NCBI GenBank assembly: GCA_040002735.1
Contig: JBDUDX010000224.1
Coordinates: 1-19,545, forward strand
Length of the DNA: 19,545 nt
Source: JADGOV01 sp040002735
GTDB lineage: Bacteria; Actinomycetota; Actinomycetes; JADGOV01
Direction: 5' to 3'
The notes beneath the pieces are model-generated. The model was not told where the DNA came from. It did no database searches and worked only from the letters and a program-made list of their open reading frames with translations. Each line of letters opens with the position of its first letter. Within the stretch, counting starts at the first letter, position 1. This document shows positions 1-7,495 of the stretch, piece after piece. The translations under genes and the position numbers were made by a program.

Positions 1-105
1 CAGCCCGCGCCTGGACAGCCCAGGCCGGTCTGGCCGGGACTGCTGGGCGGCCTCGCCGTGATGGCCGCCGGCGGAATCTGGCTCGGCGCCCGCCGGCGGA
101 CGTGA
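1..105 (+). CDS. C-terminal end of a membrane-anchored protein (5' partial)
   Basis: Frame 1 is open from the first base and stops at the TGA at 103-105. The 34 visible residues are a Gln/Pro-rich stretch, one hydrophobic helix (about residues 12-30, rich in Leu, Gly and Ala) and a short Arg-Arg-Arg-Thr tail. That is the architecture of a protein held in the membrane by its C terminus. The stop overlaps the GTG start of the sortase gene (GTGA), so the two are probably translated from one mRNA. A sorted cell-wall substrate would be attractive beside a sortase, but no LPXTG or LAXTG motif is visible in the 11 residues before the helix. The identity of the protein cannot be judged from what is present. 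Confidence 0.6.
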   Translation, partial: QPAPGQPRPVWPGLLGGLAVMAAGGIWLGARRRT

Positions 106-767
106 GCTGTCTGCGCCACCCGCGAAGGGTCGTTATCGCCTTGACCCCCGCGGTGGCGCTCGTCGCCGCATTGACGGCCGGATGCGGGCCCGCCGCTGAC
201 GCCCGACCAGCTACCGGGCCCCCGGCCAAGGCTCCGTCGATGGCGGTGCCGACCGCGCAGCGGACGGAGACCGGCACCGACCAGATCCGCCCGGACGCCG
301 CCCTGCCCCACGCTGACCTGCGGACACCGGCCCCGGTACGTCTGCAAGTGCCTCGGGTCGGGATCGACACCCGCCTGATCGATCTGGGCCTACAAGCCGA
401 TCGCACCATCGAGGTACCGGCTTCGGCCGCTGTCGCAGGGTGGTACCGCCGTGGGCCGGCCCCCGGCCAAGTCGGTCCGGCGGTGCTCGTCGGGCACGTC
501 GACTCTCGTACCGGTCCCGGCGTGTTCTACCGGATCCGGGAGTTGCAGGCTGGGGACCTGGTGAACGTTCGGCGGGCGGACGGGCGCGACGTGCACTTCA
601 CCGTCACCGAGGTATCGCGGTTCGCCAAGTCCGGCTTCCCGACGGCGGCGGTCTATGGCCCGACGCCATTCGCCGAACTGCGTTTGGTGACCTGTGGCGG
701 TACGTTCGACACCGCCCAGCGGCACTACCGGGACAACGTGGTGGTTTTCGCCCGTCAGTCGGGCTGA
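102..767 (+). CDS. Class F-type sortase (transpeptidase family C60)
   Basis: This 221-residue protein has the sortase catalytic triad: His132 in GHVDS, Cys198 in VTCGG and Arg210 in HYRDN. The sortase barrel runs from about residue 78 to the end. Residues 1-27 form a signal sequence (basic start, hydrophobic core) followed by Leu-Thr-Ala-Gly-Cys, so Cys28 could be a lipidation site or the segment may simply be a signal anchor. Residues 30-75 are a Pro/Ala-rich linker. Sortases cleave a sorting motif and join the protein to a surface acceptor; class F enzymes are typical of actinobacteria and their substrates are poorly known. The GTG start overlaps the upstream stop. The 3' end overlaps the convergent DUF6113 gene by 13 bp. 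The sortase assignment is firm; the class is inferred from the compact size and the TCGG site. Confidence 0.9.
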   Translation: MSCLRHPRRVVIALTPAVALVAALTAGCGPAADARPATGPPAKAPSMAVPTAQRTETGTDQIRPDAALPHADLRTPAPVRLQVPRVGIDTRLIDLGLQADRTIEVPASAAVAGWYRRGPAPGQVGPAVLVGHVDSRTGPGVFYRIRELQAGDLVNVRRADGRDVHFTVTEVSRFAKSGFPTAAVYGPTPFAELRLVTCGGTFDTAQRHYRDNVVVFARQSG

Positions 768-1225
768 GCGCGCAACGCGATTCGACCGCCGGCCCCGGCG
801 AGCGCCCAGGCCAACGCACCCAGCAGGAGAAACGCGACGCCTTTGCCGCTGTTGGTGATGACCAGGTCGCCCTCACCCCGGCTGGTGCTCAGCAGGAGGA
901 CGGTCGCGAGCCAGCCCAAACCCGGCGCCGCGGCGGCCGCCCGGTTACGGGTGATGCGTACGGCCCACACTCCGGTTGCCAGGTTCGTGGCCACAGCCAC
1001 CACCGGGCCGACCGGAACGGCCACCCCCGCCAGGTGGAGCACCTGCAAGGACAGAAACGAACCGATCAGGCCCAGTTCGATACCGATGAAGACGAGCAGG
1101 GCGTACGTGGCACGCCGGCTGCGGGGGCCGGTGAATCGCTCCGGCCGCGCCGATTCGTCTCCTATCGGGGGCTCCCCCGCGGCGCCGGGAACGGGCGTCG
1201 ACGGCTCACTGACGGGGACGCTCAC
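755..1225 (-). CDS. DUF6113-type four-helix membrane protein
   Basis: This 156-residue protein has a disordered Pro/Glu-rich N terminus (residues 1-35) followed by four predicted membrane helices at roughly 40-60, 67-90, 100-113 and 130-147. It resembles the small integral membrane proteins (DUF6113) found downstream of mshB in many actinobacteria; their function is unknown. The GTG start lies 10 bp after the stop of the FtsH-like gene, so it is probably the last gene of the mshB cluster. It converges on the sortase gene with a 13-bp tail overlap and no room for a dedicated terminator. Family assignment comes from topology, size and neighbourhood and not from an alignment; that it is a membrane protein is clear. 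Confidence 0.75.
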   Translation of the reverse strand: MSVPVSEPSTPVPGAAGEPPIGDESARPERFTGPRSRRATYALLVFIGIELGLIGSFLSLQVLHLAGVAVPVGPVVAVATNLATGVWAVRITRNRAAAAAPGLGWLATVLLLSTSRGEGDLVITNSGKGVAFLLLGALAWALAGAGGRIALRAQPD

Positions 1226-1235
1226 CCGGAAAAGC

Positions 1236-3161
1236 CTACGTCGTCACGGCCCGCGGGTTGGCTAACGACGAATCCCGTACGTCGACGACCCGGCCAGAAC
1301 GCCGGTTCACCGCATCGTCGAGTATCGCGGCGATGTCGGCGCCGATCAACTCGCTGCGTTCCAGGAGGGCATCCCGCAGCGCCTCCACCAGGTCCCGGTT
1401 CGCCGTCAACAACGCCAGGGCGGCGGCCGACTCGGCCCGCAGCAGCGCCTCGACCTCGGCGCGACCGGCGCTGTCGGCGAGTACCCGGCCGACCACGTTG
1501 GTATCGGTGAACGCGCTGGAGGTCACCGCCGAGAATGACACCAGGGTGTCACCCATTCCGCAGGCGCCGATCATCTCCGCGGCAACATTGGTGGCGTACA
1601 GCAAGTCGCCGCCCGGCCCGGTGGAGACGTCGCCGAAGAAGAGGCCCTCGGCGCATTGGCCGCCGAAGGCGATCCGGACCAAAGCACGCATCTCGGTCCG
1701 GGAGCGGGTGTAGACATCGTCGGCGTCGCCGTGGGCCAGCAAACCGAGTGACGAACGCCGCTTCACGATCGAGAGCAGTTCCAGCCGACGATCGGGGGCG
1801 GCCAGGTACGCGACGACCGCGTGGCCGGCCTCGTGAGTGGCCACCAGTCTGCGTTCGTGTTCGGTGTACGCGGTGGGGTTGGCGACCCCCAGCTCCAAGG
1901 TGAGGCGGGCGTCCTCCACGTCGAGCCGGTTCATCGCCGGGGCGCCCCGACGTACCGCGTTGACCAAGGCCTCATCGAGCAGCCCCTCGATCATGGCCGG
2001 CGTGTAGCCGGTCGTGACGGCCGCCAGGGCTTCCCGCTGATCCCCGTCATCGAGCGCCTCGACGTGCGCCTTGCGGTCCAAGTAATGATCCAACAGCGCC
2101 CGACGACCGGTACGGCCGGGTGGATCGAAGGTCAGCCGCCGGTCCAGCCGGCCGGGCCGCAGCAGCGCGGGGTCCAGGCCGTCCGCCCGGTTCGTCGAGG
2201 CGACCAACAGGATGTGGGCGGTCGGCGTCACCGGCTTGCGGAGTTGGCGATGCGCCGGCAGCAGCAGGTTCAGCCGGTCCACCAGTCCGCCGATCAGCTT
2301 GTCCCGCCGGGCCGGCTCATCGAAGGACTGCAATTGGACGAGCAGTTCGTTGACCACGGGCCCGGCCAGATCGGAGGTTCCGAAGCCGTGCTGTACCGGT
2401 GTCGAACCGGCTGCCGGGGTGCCGTATCGCGCCGGTAGCCCGGTCAACCCGCCACACCCGAGCACAGCGCTCGGCGCCGGAGTCATCTCCAGACCCCGCC
2501 GGGTACCGGCGATTGCGTCGAACTCATCAATGAAGCCGATCGCGCCACCTTCGCGACGGGCCGCTACCCGTAGTGCGCGGAAGTAGGAGCGCACCTTGCG
2601 GGCCGTGGCGCCGTAGTAGGAGGACTGGAAGGACGACGCGGAGGCGAACAGAAACGGCACCCCGGCTTCGGCCGCGAGCGCCTTGGCGGTGAAAGTCTTG
2701 CCAGTACCAGGCGGCCCCTCGAAGAGCAGTCCGCGGCGCGGCCGGCCACCCATTTCCCGAGCAAAGGTGTCCGCCGACAGGAAGAGGTTCAGCGACCGGA
2801 CGACTTCTTCCTTCACAGCGTCGATACCGACGATGTCGGCCAGTCGCACGTCGATCTGCTCCGGGCGGTAGGCCACATGCGGTGAGCGCCCGGTGAGCGC
2901 CTGACTGCCGACGAGCACTACCGCCAGCAGGATAAAGAACAGGATGGGCGTGACCGCGAGCCAGTCGACGTGCGGCGGCGCGAACGGCCGGGCGCCGCCG
3001 GTGAGCGCCAGCAGCCAGCCGACGACGACGGCGGCCCACACCAGCACGGTGAACTTGCCGAGCCGGGTACGCCGGAGCCGCTCCCGCGAGGCGCCGACAT
3101 CGCTGCCCCGCACGTCGAGCACGTCGGAGTGCGAAAGGTCACGAAGGGCTGAGGCGGACAC
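1236..3161 (-). CDS. FtsH-like membrane AAA+ zinc metalloprotease, divergent
   Basis: The 641-residue protein combines an AAA+ ATPase and an M41-type protease. Two membrane helices (about 38-55 and 68-88) are joined by only some 13 residues, whereas typical FtsH has a much larger extracytoplasmic domain. Walker A is GPPGTGKT (149-156), Walker B is FIDEFD (210-215), and the arginine fingers lie in RPGRLDR (Arg335, Arg338). The zinc site is HEAGH (443-447) with Asp519 as the likely third ligand, so proteolysis should be intact. Oddities: the pore loop reads YYG where FtsH has FVG, and two insertions of about 34 and 32 residues lie after Walker B (around 225-263 and 281-312). Codon 633 is a rare TTA. 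The GTG start follows a GGGGAG ribosome-binding site. It sits between mshB and the DUF6113 gene. It is probably an additional FtsH-type protease and not the housekeeping ftsH. Confidence 0.88.
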   Translation of the reverse strand: MSASALRDLSHSDVLDVRGSDVGASRERLRRTRLGKFTVLVWAAVVVGWLLALTGGARPFAPPHVDWLAVTPILFFILLAVVLVGSQALTGRSPHVAYRPEQIDVRLADIVGIDAVKEEVVRSLNLFLSADTFAREMGGRPRRGLLFEGPPGTGKTFTAKALAAEAGVPFLFASASSFQSSYYGATARKVRSYFRALRVAARREGGAIGFIDEFDAIAGTRRGLEMTPAPSAVLGCGGLTGLPARYGTPAAGSTPVQHGFGTSDLAGPVVNELLVQLQSFDEPARRDKLIGGLVDRLNLLLPAHRQLRKPVTPTAHILLVASTNRADGLDPALLRPGRLDRRLTFDPPGRTGRRALLDHYLDRKAHVEALDDGDQREALAAVTTGYTPAMIEGLLDEALVNAVRRGAPAMNRLDVEDARLTLELGVANPTAYTEHERRLVATHEAGHAVVAYLAAPDRRLELLSIVKRRSSLGLLAHGDADDVYTRSRTEMRALVRIAFGGQCAEGLFFGDVSTGPGGDLLYATNVAAEMIGACGMGDTLVSFSAVTSSAFTDTNVVGRVLADSAGRAEVEALLRAESAAALALLTANRDLVEALRDALLERSELIGADIAAILDDAVNRRSGRVVDVRDSSLANPRAVTT

Positions 3162-3181
3162 GGGACTCCCCTGGTCATTGC

Positions 3182-3212
3182 ACGGTATGTCCCCAGTGTC
3201 GTGTGCTGTCGT
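3182..3212 (-). promoter_or_regulatory. Candidate promoter for the FtsH-like/DUF6113 genes
   Basis: In the 110-bp gap after mshB, the minus strand carries TACCGT (3182-3187) as a TANNNT -10 box. ACGACA (3207-3212) lies 19 bp upstream and matches four of six bases of TTGACA. Transcription would start just ahead of the GGGGAG ribosome-binding site. The spacing is slightly long, so this is tentative. Confidence 0.3.
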
Positions 3213-3271
3213 GAGATCGGGTGGCCACGACCAGTTACTTCACCCGGTCGGCCTATCGCTCCTCTGTGCTT

Positions 3272-4291
3272 TCACAAGCCGGCGAACAGATCCGTTTCCC
3301 AAGTGTGCGGGCCTTCGCCGGGTCCTCGCTCGCCCCTCACCAGTTGGAAGTGCTCGATTCCCCAGGCGGCTTTTCCGACGCCGTCCGCGAGGGCGAAGAA
3401 CGGCCCATCCACCGCAATCTGCGTCTTGTGCGCCCGCATGGCTGCCATCTTCGCGTCGAAATGCTCGCCACCATCGATCCTGGTAGTGACCACCTCGTCC
3501 GGCACGCCCATTTCGAGCTCCGCCGCGGACGTGACCTCCGGACCCCAGAAGTCGGGGGCGTCCGGATCCTTCCGCATGATGTCGATCATGTCTTGGAGCA
3601 CCGAGTACGGGGTGGCCACGTAGTACAGCTTCGACGCCCGCCACGGCACCCCGGTTTCGGGATAGCGCGTCGGATCGGTCGCAGCGTCGTAGGCCGCCAC
3701 CGCCACACGGTGCGCCTGGATGTGGTCCGGGTGGCCGTAGTCGCCGTTCTCGTTGTAGGTGATGACCACTTGCGGGCGCACCTCGCGGAGGACGGCGACC
3801 AACTCTCCGGTCGCCTCCTGCAGGTCCGCTTGCCAGAAGGCTCCGGGGGCGTCGTTGGTGGCCAGGCCCATCATTCCCGAGTCACGCCACCGGCCGGGTC
3901 CGCCGAGGAACCGATGATCCCGTACGCCGAGGGCCTCACACGCCACCGCCAGCTCGTCGATCCGGCGCCGGCCGAGTCCGTCCTCGGCGCTGGCGGCCAG
4001 GTGGGCCAACTCCGGAACCAGCACCTCACCCTCCTCGCCGAGAGTGCAGGTCACCAACGTAACCAGGGCACCTCCGGCGGCGTACTTGGCCATCGTCGCG
4101 CCGGTGCTGATCGTCTCGTCGTCGGGGTGGGCGTGCACCAGCAGGATCCGCTTCGGGGTGTCCAGGGCGTCCATGTCCACCGTCTCACCCAGGGGATCGA
4201 CGGCCTGGGCAGCGGCGGCGAGGACTTGCTCGGCCGGGCTGGAGTCGAGCACCTCGCCTGGTTCCGGACCTCCGGGCTCCATCGTGGTCAT
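3272..4291 (-). CDS. mshB: N-acetyl-GlcN-Ins deacetylase MshB (mycothiol biosynthesis)
   Basis: MshB removes the acetyl group from N-acetylglucosaminyl-inositol to give GlcN-Ins, the acceptor for cysteine in mycothiol synthesis; it is a cytosolic zinc enzyme. The 339-residue protein has the family AHPDDE motif (54-59, with His55 and Asp58 as zinc ligands and Asp57 as general base) and GHPDH (186-190, with His190 as the third ligand). It also has TCTLGEEGEV, GRWRDSGM and the terminal WETDL motif shared with mycobacterial MshB. The paralogue Mca acts on S-conjugates; these motifs fit MshB better. The ATG at 4291 is preferred to upstream frame-open codons because a TAGGGT -10 box sits 8 nt before it. 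The first 45 residues extend beyond the mycobacterial protein. Followed by the FtsH-like and DUF6113 genes. Confidence 0.9.
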   Translation of the reverse strand: MTTMEPGGPEPGEVLDSSPAEQVLAAAAQAVDPLGETVDMDALDTPKRILLVHAHPDDETISTGATMAKYAAGGALVTLVTCTLGEEGEVLVPELAHLAASAEDGLGRRRIDELAVACEALGVRDHRFLGGPGRWRDSGMMGLATNDAPGAFWQADLQEATGELVAVLREVRPQVVITYNENGDYGHPDHIQAHRVAVAAYDAATDPTRYPETGVPWRASKLYYVATPYSVLQDMIDIMRKDPDAPDFWGPEVTSAAELEMGVPDEVVTTRIDGGEHFDAKMAAMRAHKTQIAVDGPFFALADGVGKAAWGIEHFQLVRGERGPGEGPHTWETDLFAGL

Positions 4292-4299
4292 GGGTTCGC

Positions 4300-4329
4300 A
4301 CCCTACGTGCTGTGGATAGCCGTCTTGAA
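4300..4329 (-). promoter_or_regulatory. Promoter of mshB, probably leaderless
   Basis: On the minus strand TAGGGT (4300-4305) is a good actinobacterial -10 box. TTCAAG (4324-4329) lies 18 bp upstream as a -35 element. Only 8 nt separate the -10 box from the mshB ATG, so transcription would begin at or next to the start codon. This is inferred from spacing. Confidence 0.45.
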
Positions 4330-4379
4330 CGCGTCGGGCGTTACGGCGAGTCTTGGCGGGCCGGCGGAGAAGGGGCACC

Positions 4380-4946
4380 ATGGGGAGCGTGAGCAGTGTC
4401 GAGCTGGGCAGTCTCAAGGTGGACCTGGGTCGGCGGTACACCATCGCCGAGTTGGACGACTTTCCGCAGGACGGTCGTCGGTACGAGCTCGCCGACGGCT
4501 GGCTTCTCGTGAGCCCGATGGCCCGGCGGCTGCGTCAGCTGGCGTGCATGCGGCTCGGCGCGATCCTGGAGGCGGCGGCGCCACCGGAGCTGTTCGTGTT
4601 CAACTTGCCGATCAACGTGGACGACCCGGACTGGACGCACTTCGAGCCGGATCTCACTGTCGTCGGGCACGAGTTCCGGACCATCGAGAACGGCGACCTG
4701 CCCCAGCTGGCGGTCGAGGTCCGCTCACCGTCGACCGCGAGTCGGGACGCCATCCTGAAGGTGCAGGCGTACGCCCGGCTGGGAATTCCGTCGTACTGGC
4801 TGGTCGACGTCACCGTACCCAGCCTGTGCGCGCTGGAGCTGCGGGACGGGGCGTACGAGCAGGTCGCCTATGGCGACGCCTCCGACGTGGTGGCGATCGA
4901 GCGGCCGTTTCCGGTTCGGGTGGTCCCCGCCTCCCTGATCACCTGA
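4380..4946 (+). CDS. Uma2 family (DUF820) PD-(D/E)XK nuclease-fold protein
   Basis: The 188-residue protein matches the Uma2 pattern: an N-terminal YTIAELDDFP/GRRYELADGWL segment, then the putative metal-binding core Asp91 (EPDLTVV), Glu113 (AVEVRSPST) and Lys127, then the hallmark GIPSYWLVD (135-143). Uma2 proteins have a restriction-endonuclease-like fold and are often multicopy, but their biological role is not established. The ATG at 4380 is preferred to an in-frame TTG at 4353 because GGAGAAGGGG lies directly upstream. It stands alone, divergent from mshB across 88 bp, and its 3' end overlaps the typA tail by 8 bp. All three putative catalytic residues are present, so it is probably folded and active. 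No toxin or restriction partner is next to it. Confidence 0.88.
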   Translation: MGSVSSVELGSLKVDLGRRYTIAELDDFPQDGRRYELADGWLLVSPMARRLRQLACMRLGAILEAAAPPELFVFNLPINVDDPDWTHFEPDLTVVGHEFRTIENGDLPQLAVEVRSPSTASRDAILKVQAYARLGIPSYWLVDVTVPSLCALELRDGAYEQVAYGDASDVVAIERPFPVRVVPASLIT

Positions 4947-6810
4947 GTTCGGCGAGCCCGGCTCGGGAGCGGCGCCCACGCAGCTTCTCCCGGTCCGCCG
5001 CGGCGAGCGCCACCTTGCGGATCCGGACGCTCTTCGGGGTTACCTCGACGCACTCATCCGCCCGGCAGAACTCTAGCGCCTGCTCCAGCGACAGTGTCCG
5101 GGGCGGCACCAGGCGTTCCAGCTCGTCGGAGGTGGAGGAGCGCATGTTGGTGAGCTTCTTCTCCTTGGTGGCGTTGACGTCCATGTCGTCGGCCCGGGAG
5201 TTCTCGCCGACGATCATGCCCTCGTAGACCTCGGTGCCGGGGGCGACGAACATCGAGCCGCGCTCCTGCAGGTTGGTAAGCGCGAACGCGGTCACCGCGC
5301 CCCGCCGGTCGGCGACCAGCGAGCCGGTCGGCCGGGTGCGCAGCTCGCCGTACCAGGGCTCGTACCGCTCGAAGACGGCGTGCGCAATGCCGGTGCCGCG
5401 GGTCTCGGTGAGGAACTCGGTACGGAAGCCGATCAGCCCGCGGGCCGGTACCAGGTAATCCATCCGCACCCAGCCGGTGCCGTGGTTGACCATGGCTTCC
5501 ATCCGGCCCTTGCGCAGCGCGAGCAGCTGGGTGACGACGCCAAGGTAGTCCTCCGGTGCGTCGATGGTGAGCCGCTCGACCGGCTCGTGCACCTTGCCGT
5601 CGATCTCCTTGGTGACCACCTGGGGCTTGCCGACGGTGAGTTCGAAGCCCTCCCGGCGCATCACCTCGACCAGGATCGCCAGCGCCAGCTCGCCGCGGCC
5701 CTGGACCTCCCAGGTGTCCGGCCGTACGGTGGGCAGCACCCGGAGCGAGACGTTGCCGACGAGTTCGGTGTCGAGGCGGTTGCGGAGCAGCCGGGCGGTG
5801 ACCTTGCTGCCCTCCTGGCCGGCGAGCGGTCCGGTGTTGATCCCCAGCGTCATGCTGATCGCCGGCTCGTCCACGGTGATCAGCGGCAGCGCGACCGGGT
5901 TCTCCGGATCGGCCAGGGTCTCCCCGATGGTGATCTCCGCGATTCCGGCAACCGCGATGATGTCCCCCGGCCCGGCCTCCTCGGCCGGTACCCGGTCCAG
6001 CGCCTCGGTGAGGAACAGCTCGGCGAGCTTCACCCGCTCCACGCTGCCGTCGTGCCGGCACCAGGCCACGCTCTGGCCGCGGCGAATGGTGCCGTTGTGT
6101 ACCCGGCACAGCGCGAGCCGGCCCAGGTACGGCGAGGCGTCCAGGTTGGTGACGTGCGCCTGGAGCGGGGCGCCCTCGACGAAGGTCGGCGCCGGCACCT
6201 CGCTGATCAGCACGTCCATCAGCGGCTTCAGCGAGGTGCTGTCCAGGCCGCCGTCGGCGTCCGGCGGGGTGAGCGAGGCATGCCCGGCGCGGGCGTTGCA
6301 GTACACCACCGGAAACTCGATCTGGCCCTCGTCGGCGTCGAGGTCGAGGAACAGCTCGTACGTCTCGTCGAGTACCTCGCCGACCCGGGCGTCCTTGCGG
6401 TCCACCTTGTTCACGACTAGGACCACGGGCAGCTTGCTGGCCAGCGCCTTACGGAGTACGAACCGGGTCTGCGGCAGCGGCCCCTCACTGGCATCGACGA
6501 GCAGGACTACGGCGTCGACCATGGCGAGCGCGCGCTCCACCTCGCCGCCGAAGTCGGCGTGGCCGGGGGTGTCGACGATGTTGATCGTGACGTCCCCGTA
6601 CCGGACCGCGGTGTTCTTGGCGAGGATCGTGATGCCCTTTTCGCGTTCCAGGTCCATCGAGTCCATCACCCGCTCGCGGACAGATTCGTTCTCCGCCTGG
6701 TGCGCGGTGAACGCGCCGGACTGCCACAGCATCGCGTCGACGAGTGTGGTCTTGCCGTGATCGACGTGGGCGATGATGGCGACGTTGCGAAGGTCGGGGC
6801 GAGTAGACAC
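4939..6810 (-). CDS. typA: Translational GTPase TypA/BipA
   Basis: TypA (BipA) is a ribosome-binding GTPase of the EF-G family, linked to stress and cold adaptation and to 50S subunit assembly. All G motifs are present: G1 AHVDHGKTT (14-22), G2 around EKGITI (57-62), G3 DTPGH (80-84) and G4 NKVD (134-137). EF-G-like domains II, III and V and the BipA-specific C-terminal domain follow; the GLIGFRTEFLT stretch and the NATKEKKLTNMRSS stretch are characteristic. The length of 623 residues is normal. The GTG start at 6810 is preceded by a TAGACT -10 box only 8 nt away, suggesting a leaderless mRNA. It converges with the Uma2 gene (8-bp overlap). No defects are seen. Confidence 0.96.
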   Translation of the reverse strand: MSTRPDLRNVAIIAHVDHGKTTLVDAMLWQSGAFTAHQAENESVRERVMDSMDLEREKGITILAKNTAVRYGDVTINIVDTPGHADFGGEVERALAMVDAVVLLVDASEGPLPQTRFVLRKALASKLPVVLVVNKVDRKDARVGEVLDETYELFLDLDADEGQIEFPVVYCNARAGHASLTPPDADGGLDSTSLKPLMDVLISEVPAPTFVEGAPLQAHVTNLDASPYLGRLALCRVHNGTIRRGQSVAWCRHDGSVERVKLAELFLTEALDRVPAEEAGPGDIIAVAGIAEITIGETLADPENPVALPLITVDEPAISMTLGINTGPLAGQEGSKVTARLLRNRLDTELVGNVSLRVLPTVRPDTWEVQGRGELALAILVEVMRREGFELTVGKPQVVTKEIDGKVHEPVERLTIDAPEDYLGVVTQLLALRKGRMEAMVNHGTGWVRMDYLVPARGLIGFRTEFLTETRGTGIAHAVFERYEPWYGELRTRPTGSLVADRRGAVTAFALTNLQERGSMFVAPGTEVYEGMIVGENSRADDMDVNATKEKKLTNMRSSTSDELERLVPPRTLSLEQALEFCRADECVEVTPKSVRIRKVALAAADREKLRGRRSRAGLAELR

Positions 6811-6818
6811 GGGACACC

Positions 6819-6824
6819 AGTCTA
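6819..6824 (-). promoter_or_regulatory. -10 box of typA, probably leaderless
   Basis: TAGACT on the minus strand (6819-6824) fits TANNNT and ends 8 nt before the GTG of typA. No convincing -35 element is seen at 17-18 bp, which is common for actinobacterial promoters. The distance implies a transcript starting at or next to the start codon. Confidence 0.4.
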
Positions 6825-6862
6825 GGTGGACGCCGCCGTACTGAGCTGCCGGAACGCAGCGC

Positions 6863-7264
6863 TTACCCGCGCAGCAGGGCTTGCAGGGGCCCGATCAGCG
6901 GTCGGTCCGCCGGTATCCAGTCCAGCTCTTCCAGGTTGTCTGCGGTCACCCAGCGCAATTCGGCGTGCTCGATCGGCTTCGGTGCTGCACGGGGCGGGAG
7001 GGTAGCGGCCCACACCCGGAGCACCGCCCCGGTCGCCAACGGCAACTCCTTGCCGAGCCGCTCGCCGAGAATCACCTCAATGGCCAGCTCCTCACGGCAC
7101 TCCCGGCGCAGCGCTTGCTCATCGGACTCACCCGGCTCCACCTTGCCGCCCGGAAACTCCCACCGGCCGGCAAGTGCCGGTGGTCGCCGGCGCCGGCCGA
7201 CGAGCGCCCGAGGCGCCGCGCCACTCCAGTCGACGATGGCGACGCCGGCCACAACATCAGTCAT
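6863..7264 (-). CDS. MutT-like Nudix hydrolase
   Basis: The 133-residue protein carries a complete Nudix box (residues 40-62: Gly40, Glu46, then RECREE at 54-59), which coordinates magnesium and hydrolyses a nucleoside diphosphate linked to another group. The small size, GRWEFPGGK segment and C-terminal ELRWV and DWIPADRPLI pattern are those of MutT-type 8-oxo-dGTP pyrophosphatases, but the substrate is not proven by sequence. The ATG at 7264 aligns with the usual start just before the first beta strand. An ATG 33 bp upstream (7297) would add residues encoded by the inverted-repeat arm and is less likely. It lies 52 bp before typA and may be partly cotranscribed with it. Its own promoter may lie in the inverted-repeat element (TATGTT at 7283-7288 on the minus strand). 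Confidence 0.88.
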   Translation of the reverse strand: MTDVVAGVAIVDWSGAAPRALVGRRRRPPALAGRWEFPGGKVEPGESDEQALRRECREELAIEVILGERLGKELPLATGAVLRVWAATLPPRAAPKPIEHAELRWVTADNLEELDWIPADRPLIGPLQALLRG

Positions 7265-7280
7265 GGCCGGGGCATCCGGA

Positions 7281-7382
7281 TGAACATAAGAACACACAGT
7301 GCCCCGCCGCCGACGTCCGATGATCTTGCGATTGAGCGTAGAGATCTTGCCGAGTCAAGGGCACTGTGTGTTCTTACGTTCA
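7281..7382. repeat. 102-bp element bounded by 24-bp inverted repeats (MITE-like or regulatory hairpin)
   Basis: The arm at 7281-7304 (beginning TGAACATAAGAACACAC and ending AGTGCCC) is the reverse complement of 7359-7382 except for one base (A against G). The arms enclose 54 bp, which contain two direct copies of GATCTTGC (7322-7329 and 7343-7350) spaced 21 bp apart. Each arm carries an outward-facing TANNNT box: TATGTT toward the Nudix gene, and TACGTT (7375-7380) toward the dehydratase gene. No open reading frame or target-site duplication is obvious. It could be a miniature inverted-repeat transposable element, a paired operator, or a long hairpin acting between divergent genes. The near-perfect arms are observed directly; the class is inference. 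Confidence 0.7.
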
Positions 7383-7495
7383 CCAGTCCGGTCCGCACCC
7401 TGGCGGCGGCGAACCGACGCCATCGCGCGGTCGTCGGGCACACTGGTTGGAACGACGGCCGGGGCGCCGAATTCGCACGCATATAGGAGGACGCC

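Noticed and set aside
440..1510. Plus-strand open frame of 356 codons overlapping the sortase, DUF6113 and FtsH-like genes
   Set aside because: It is Arg/Gly/Pro-rich without motifs and overlaps three supported genes.
4380..4946. Uma2 gene considered as part of a restriction or toxin-antitoxin system
   Set aside because: No methyltransferase, antitoxin or helicase is adjacent; its neighbours are mshB and typA.
3221..5227. Open frame of 668 codons on the plus strand across mshB and the Uma2 gene
   Set aside because: It crosses two recognisable genes in the wrong frame or strand and shows only shadow sequence with no motifs.
5380..6760. Overlapping plus-strand open frames of 346 and 398 codons opposite typA
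   Set aside because: TypA on the minus strand is complete and conserved; these frames look like its complement and have no domain.
7281..7304. GAACATAAGAAC considered as a LexA (SOS) box
   Set aside because: The actinobacterial SOS box is a GAAC-N4-GTTC palindrome; here GAAC is repeated directly, so the dyad is missing.
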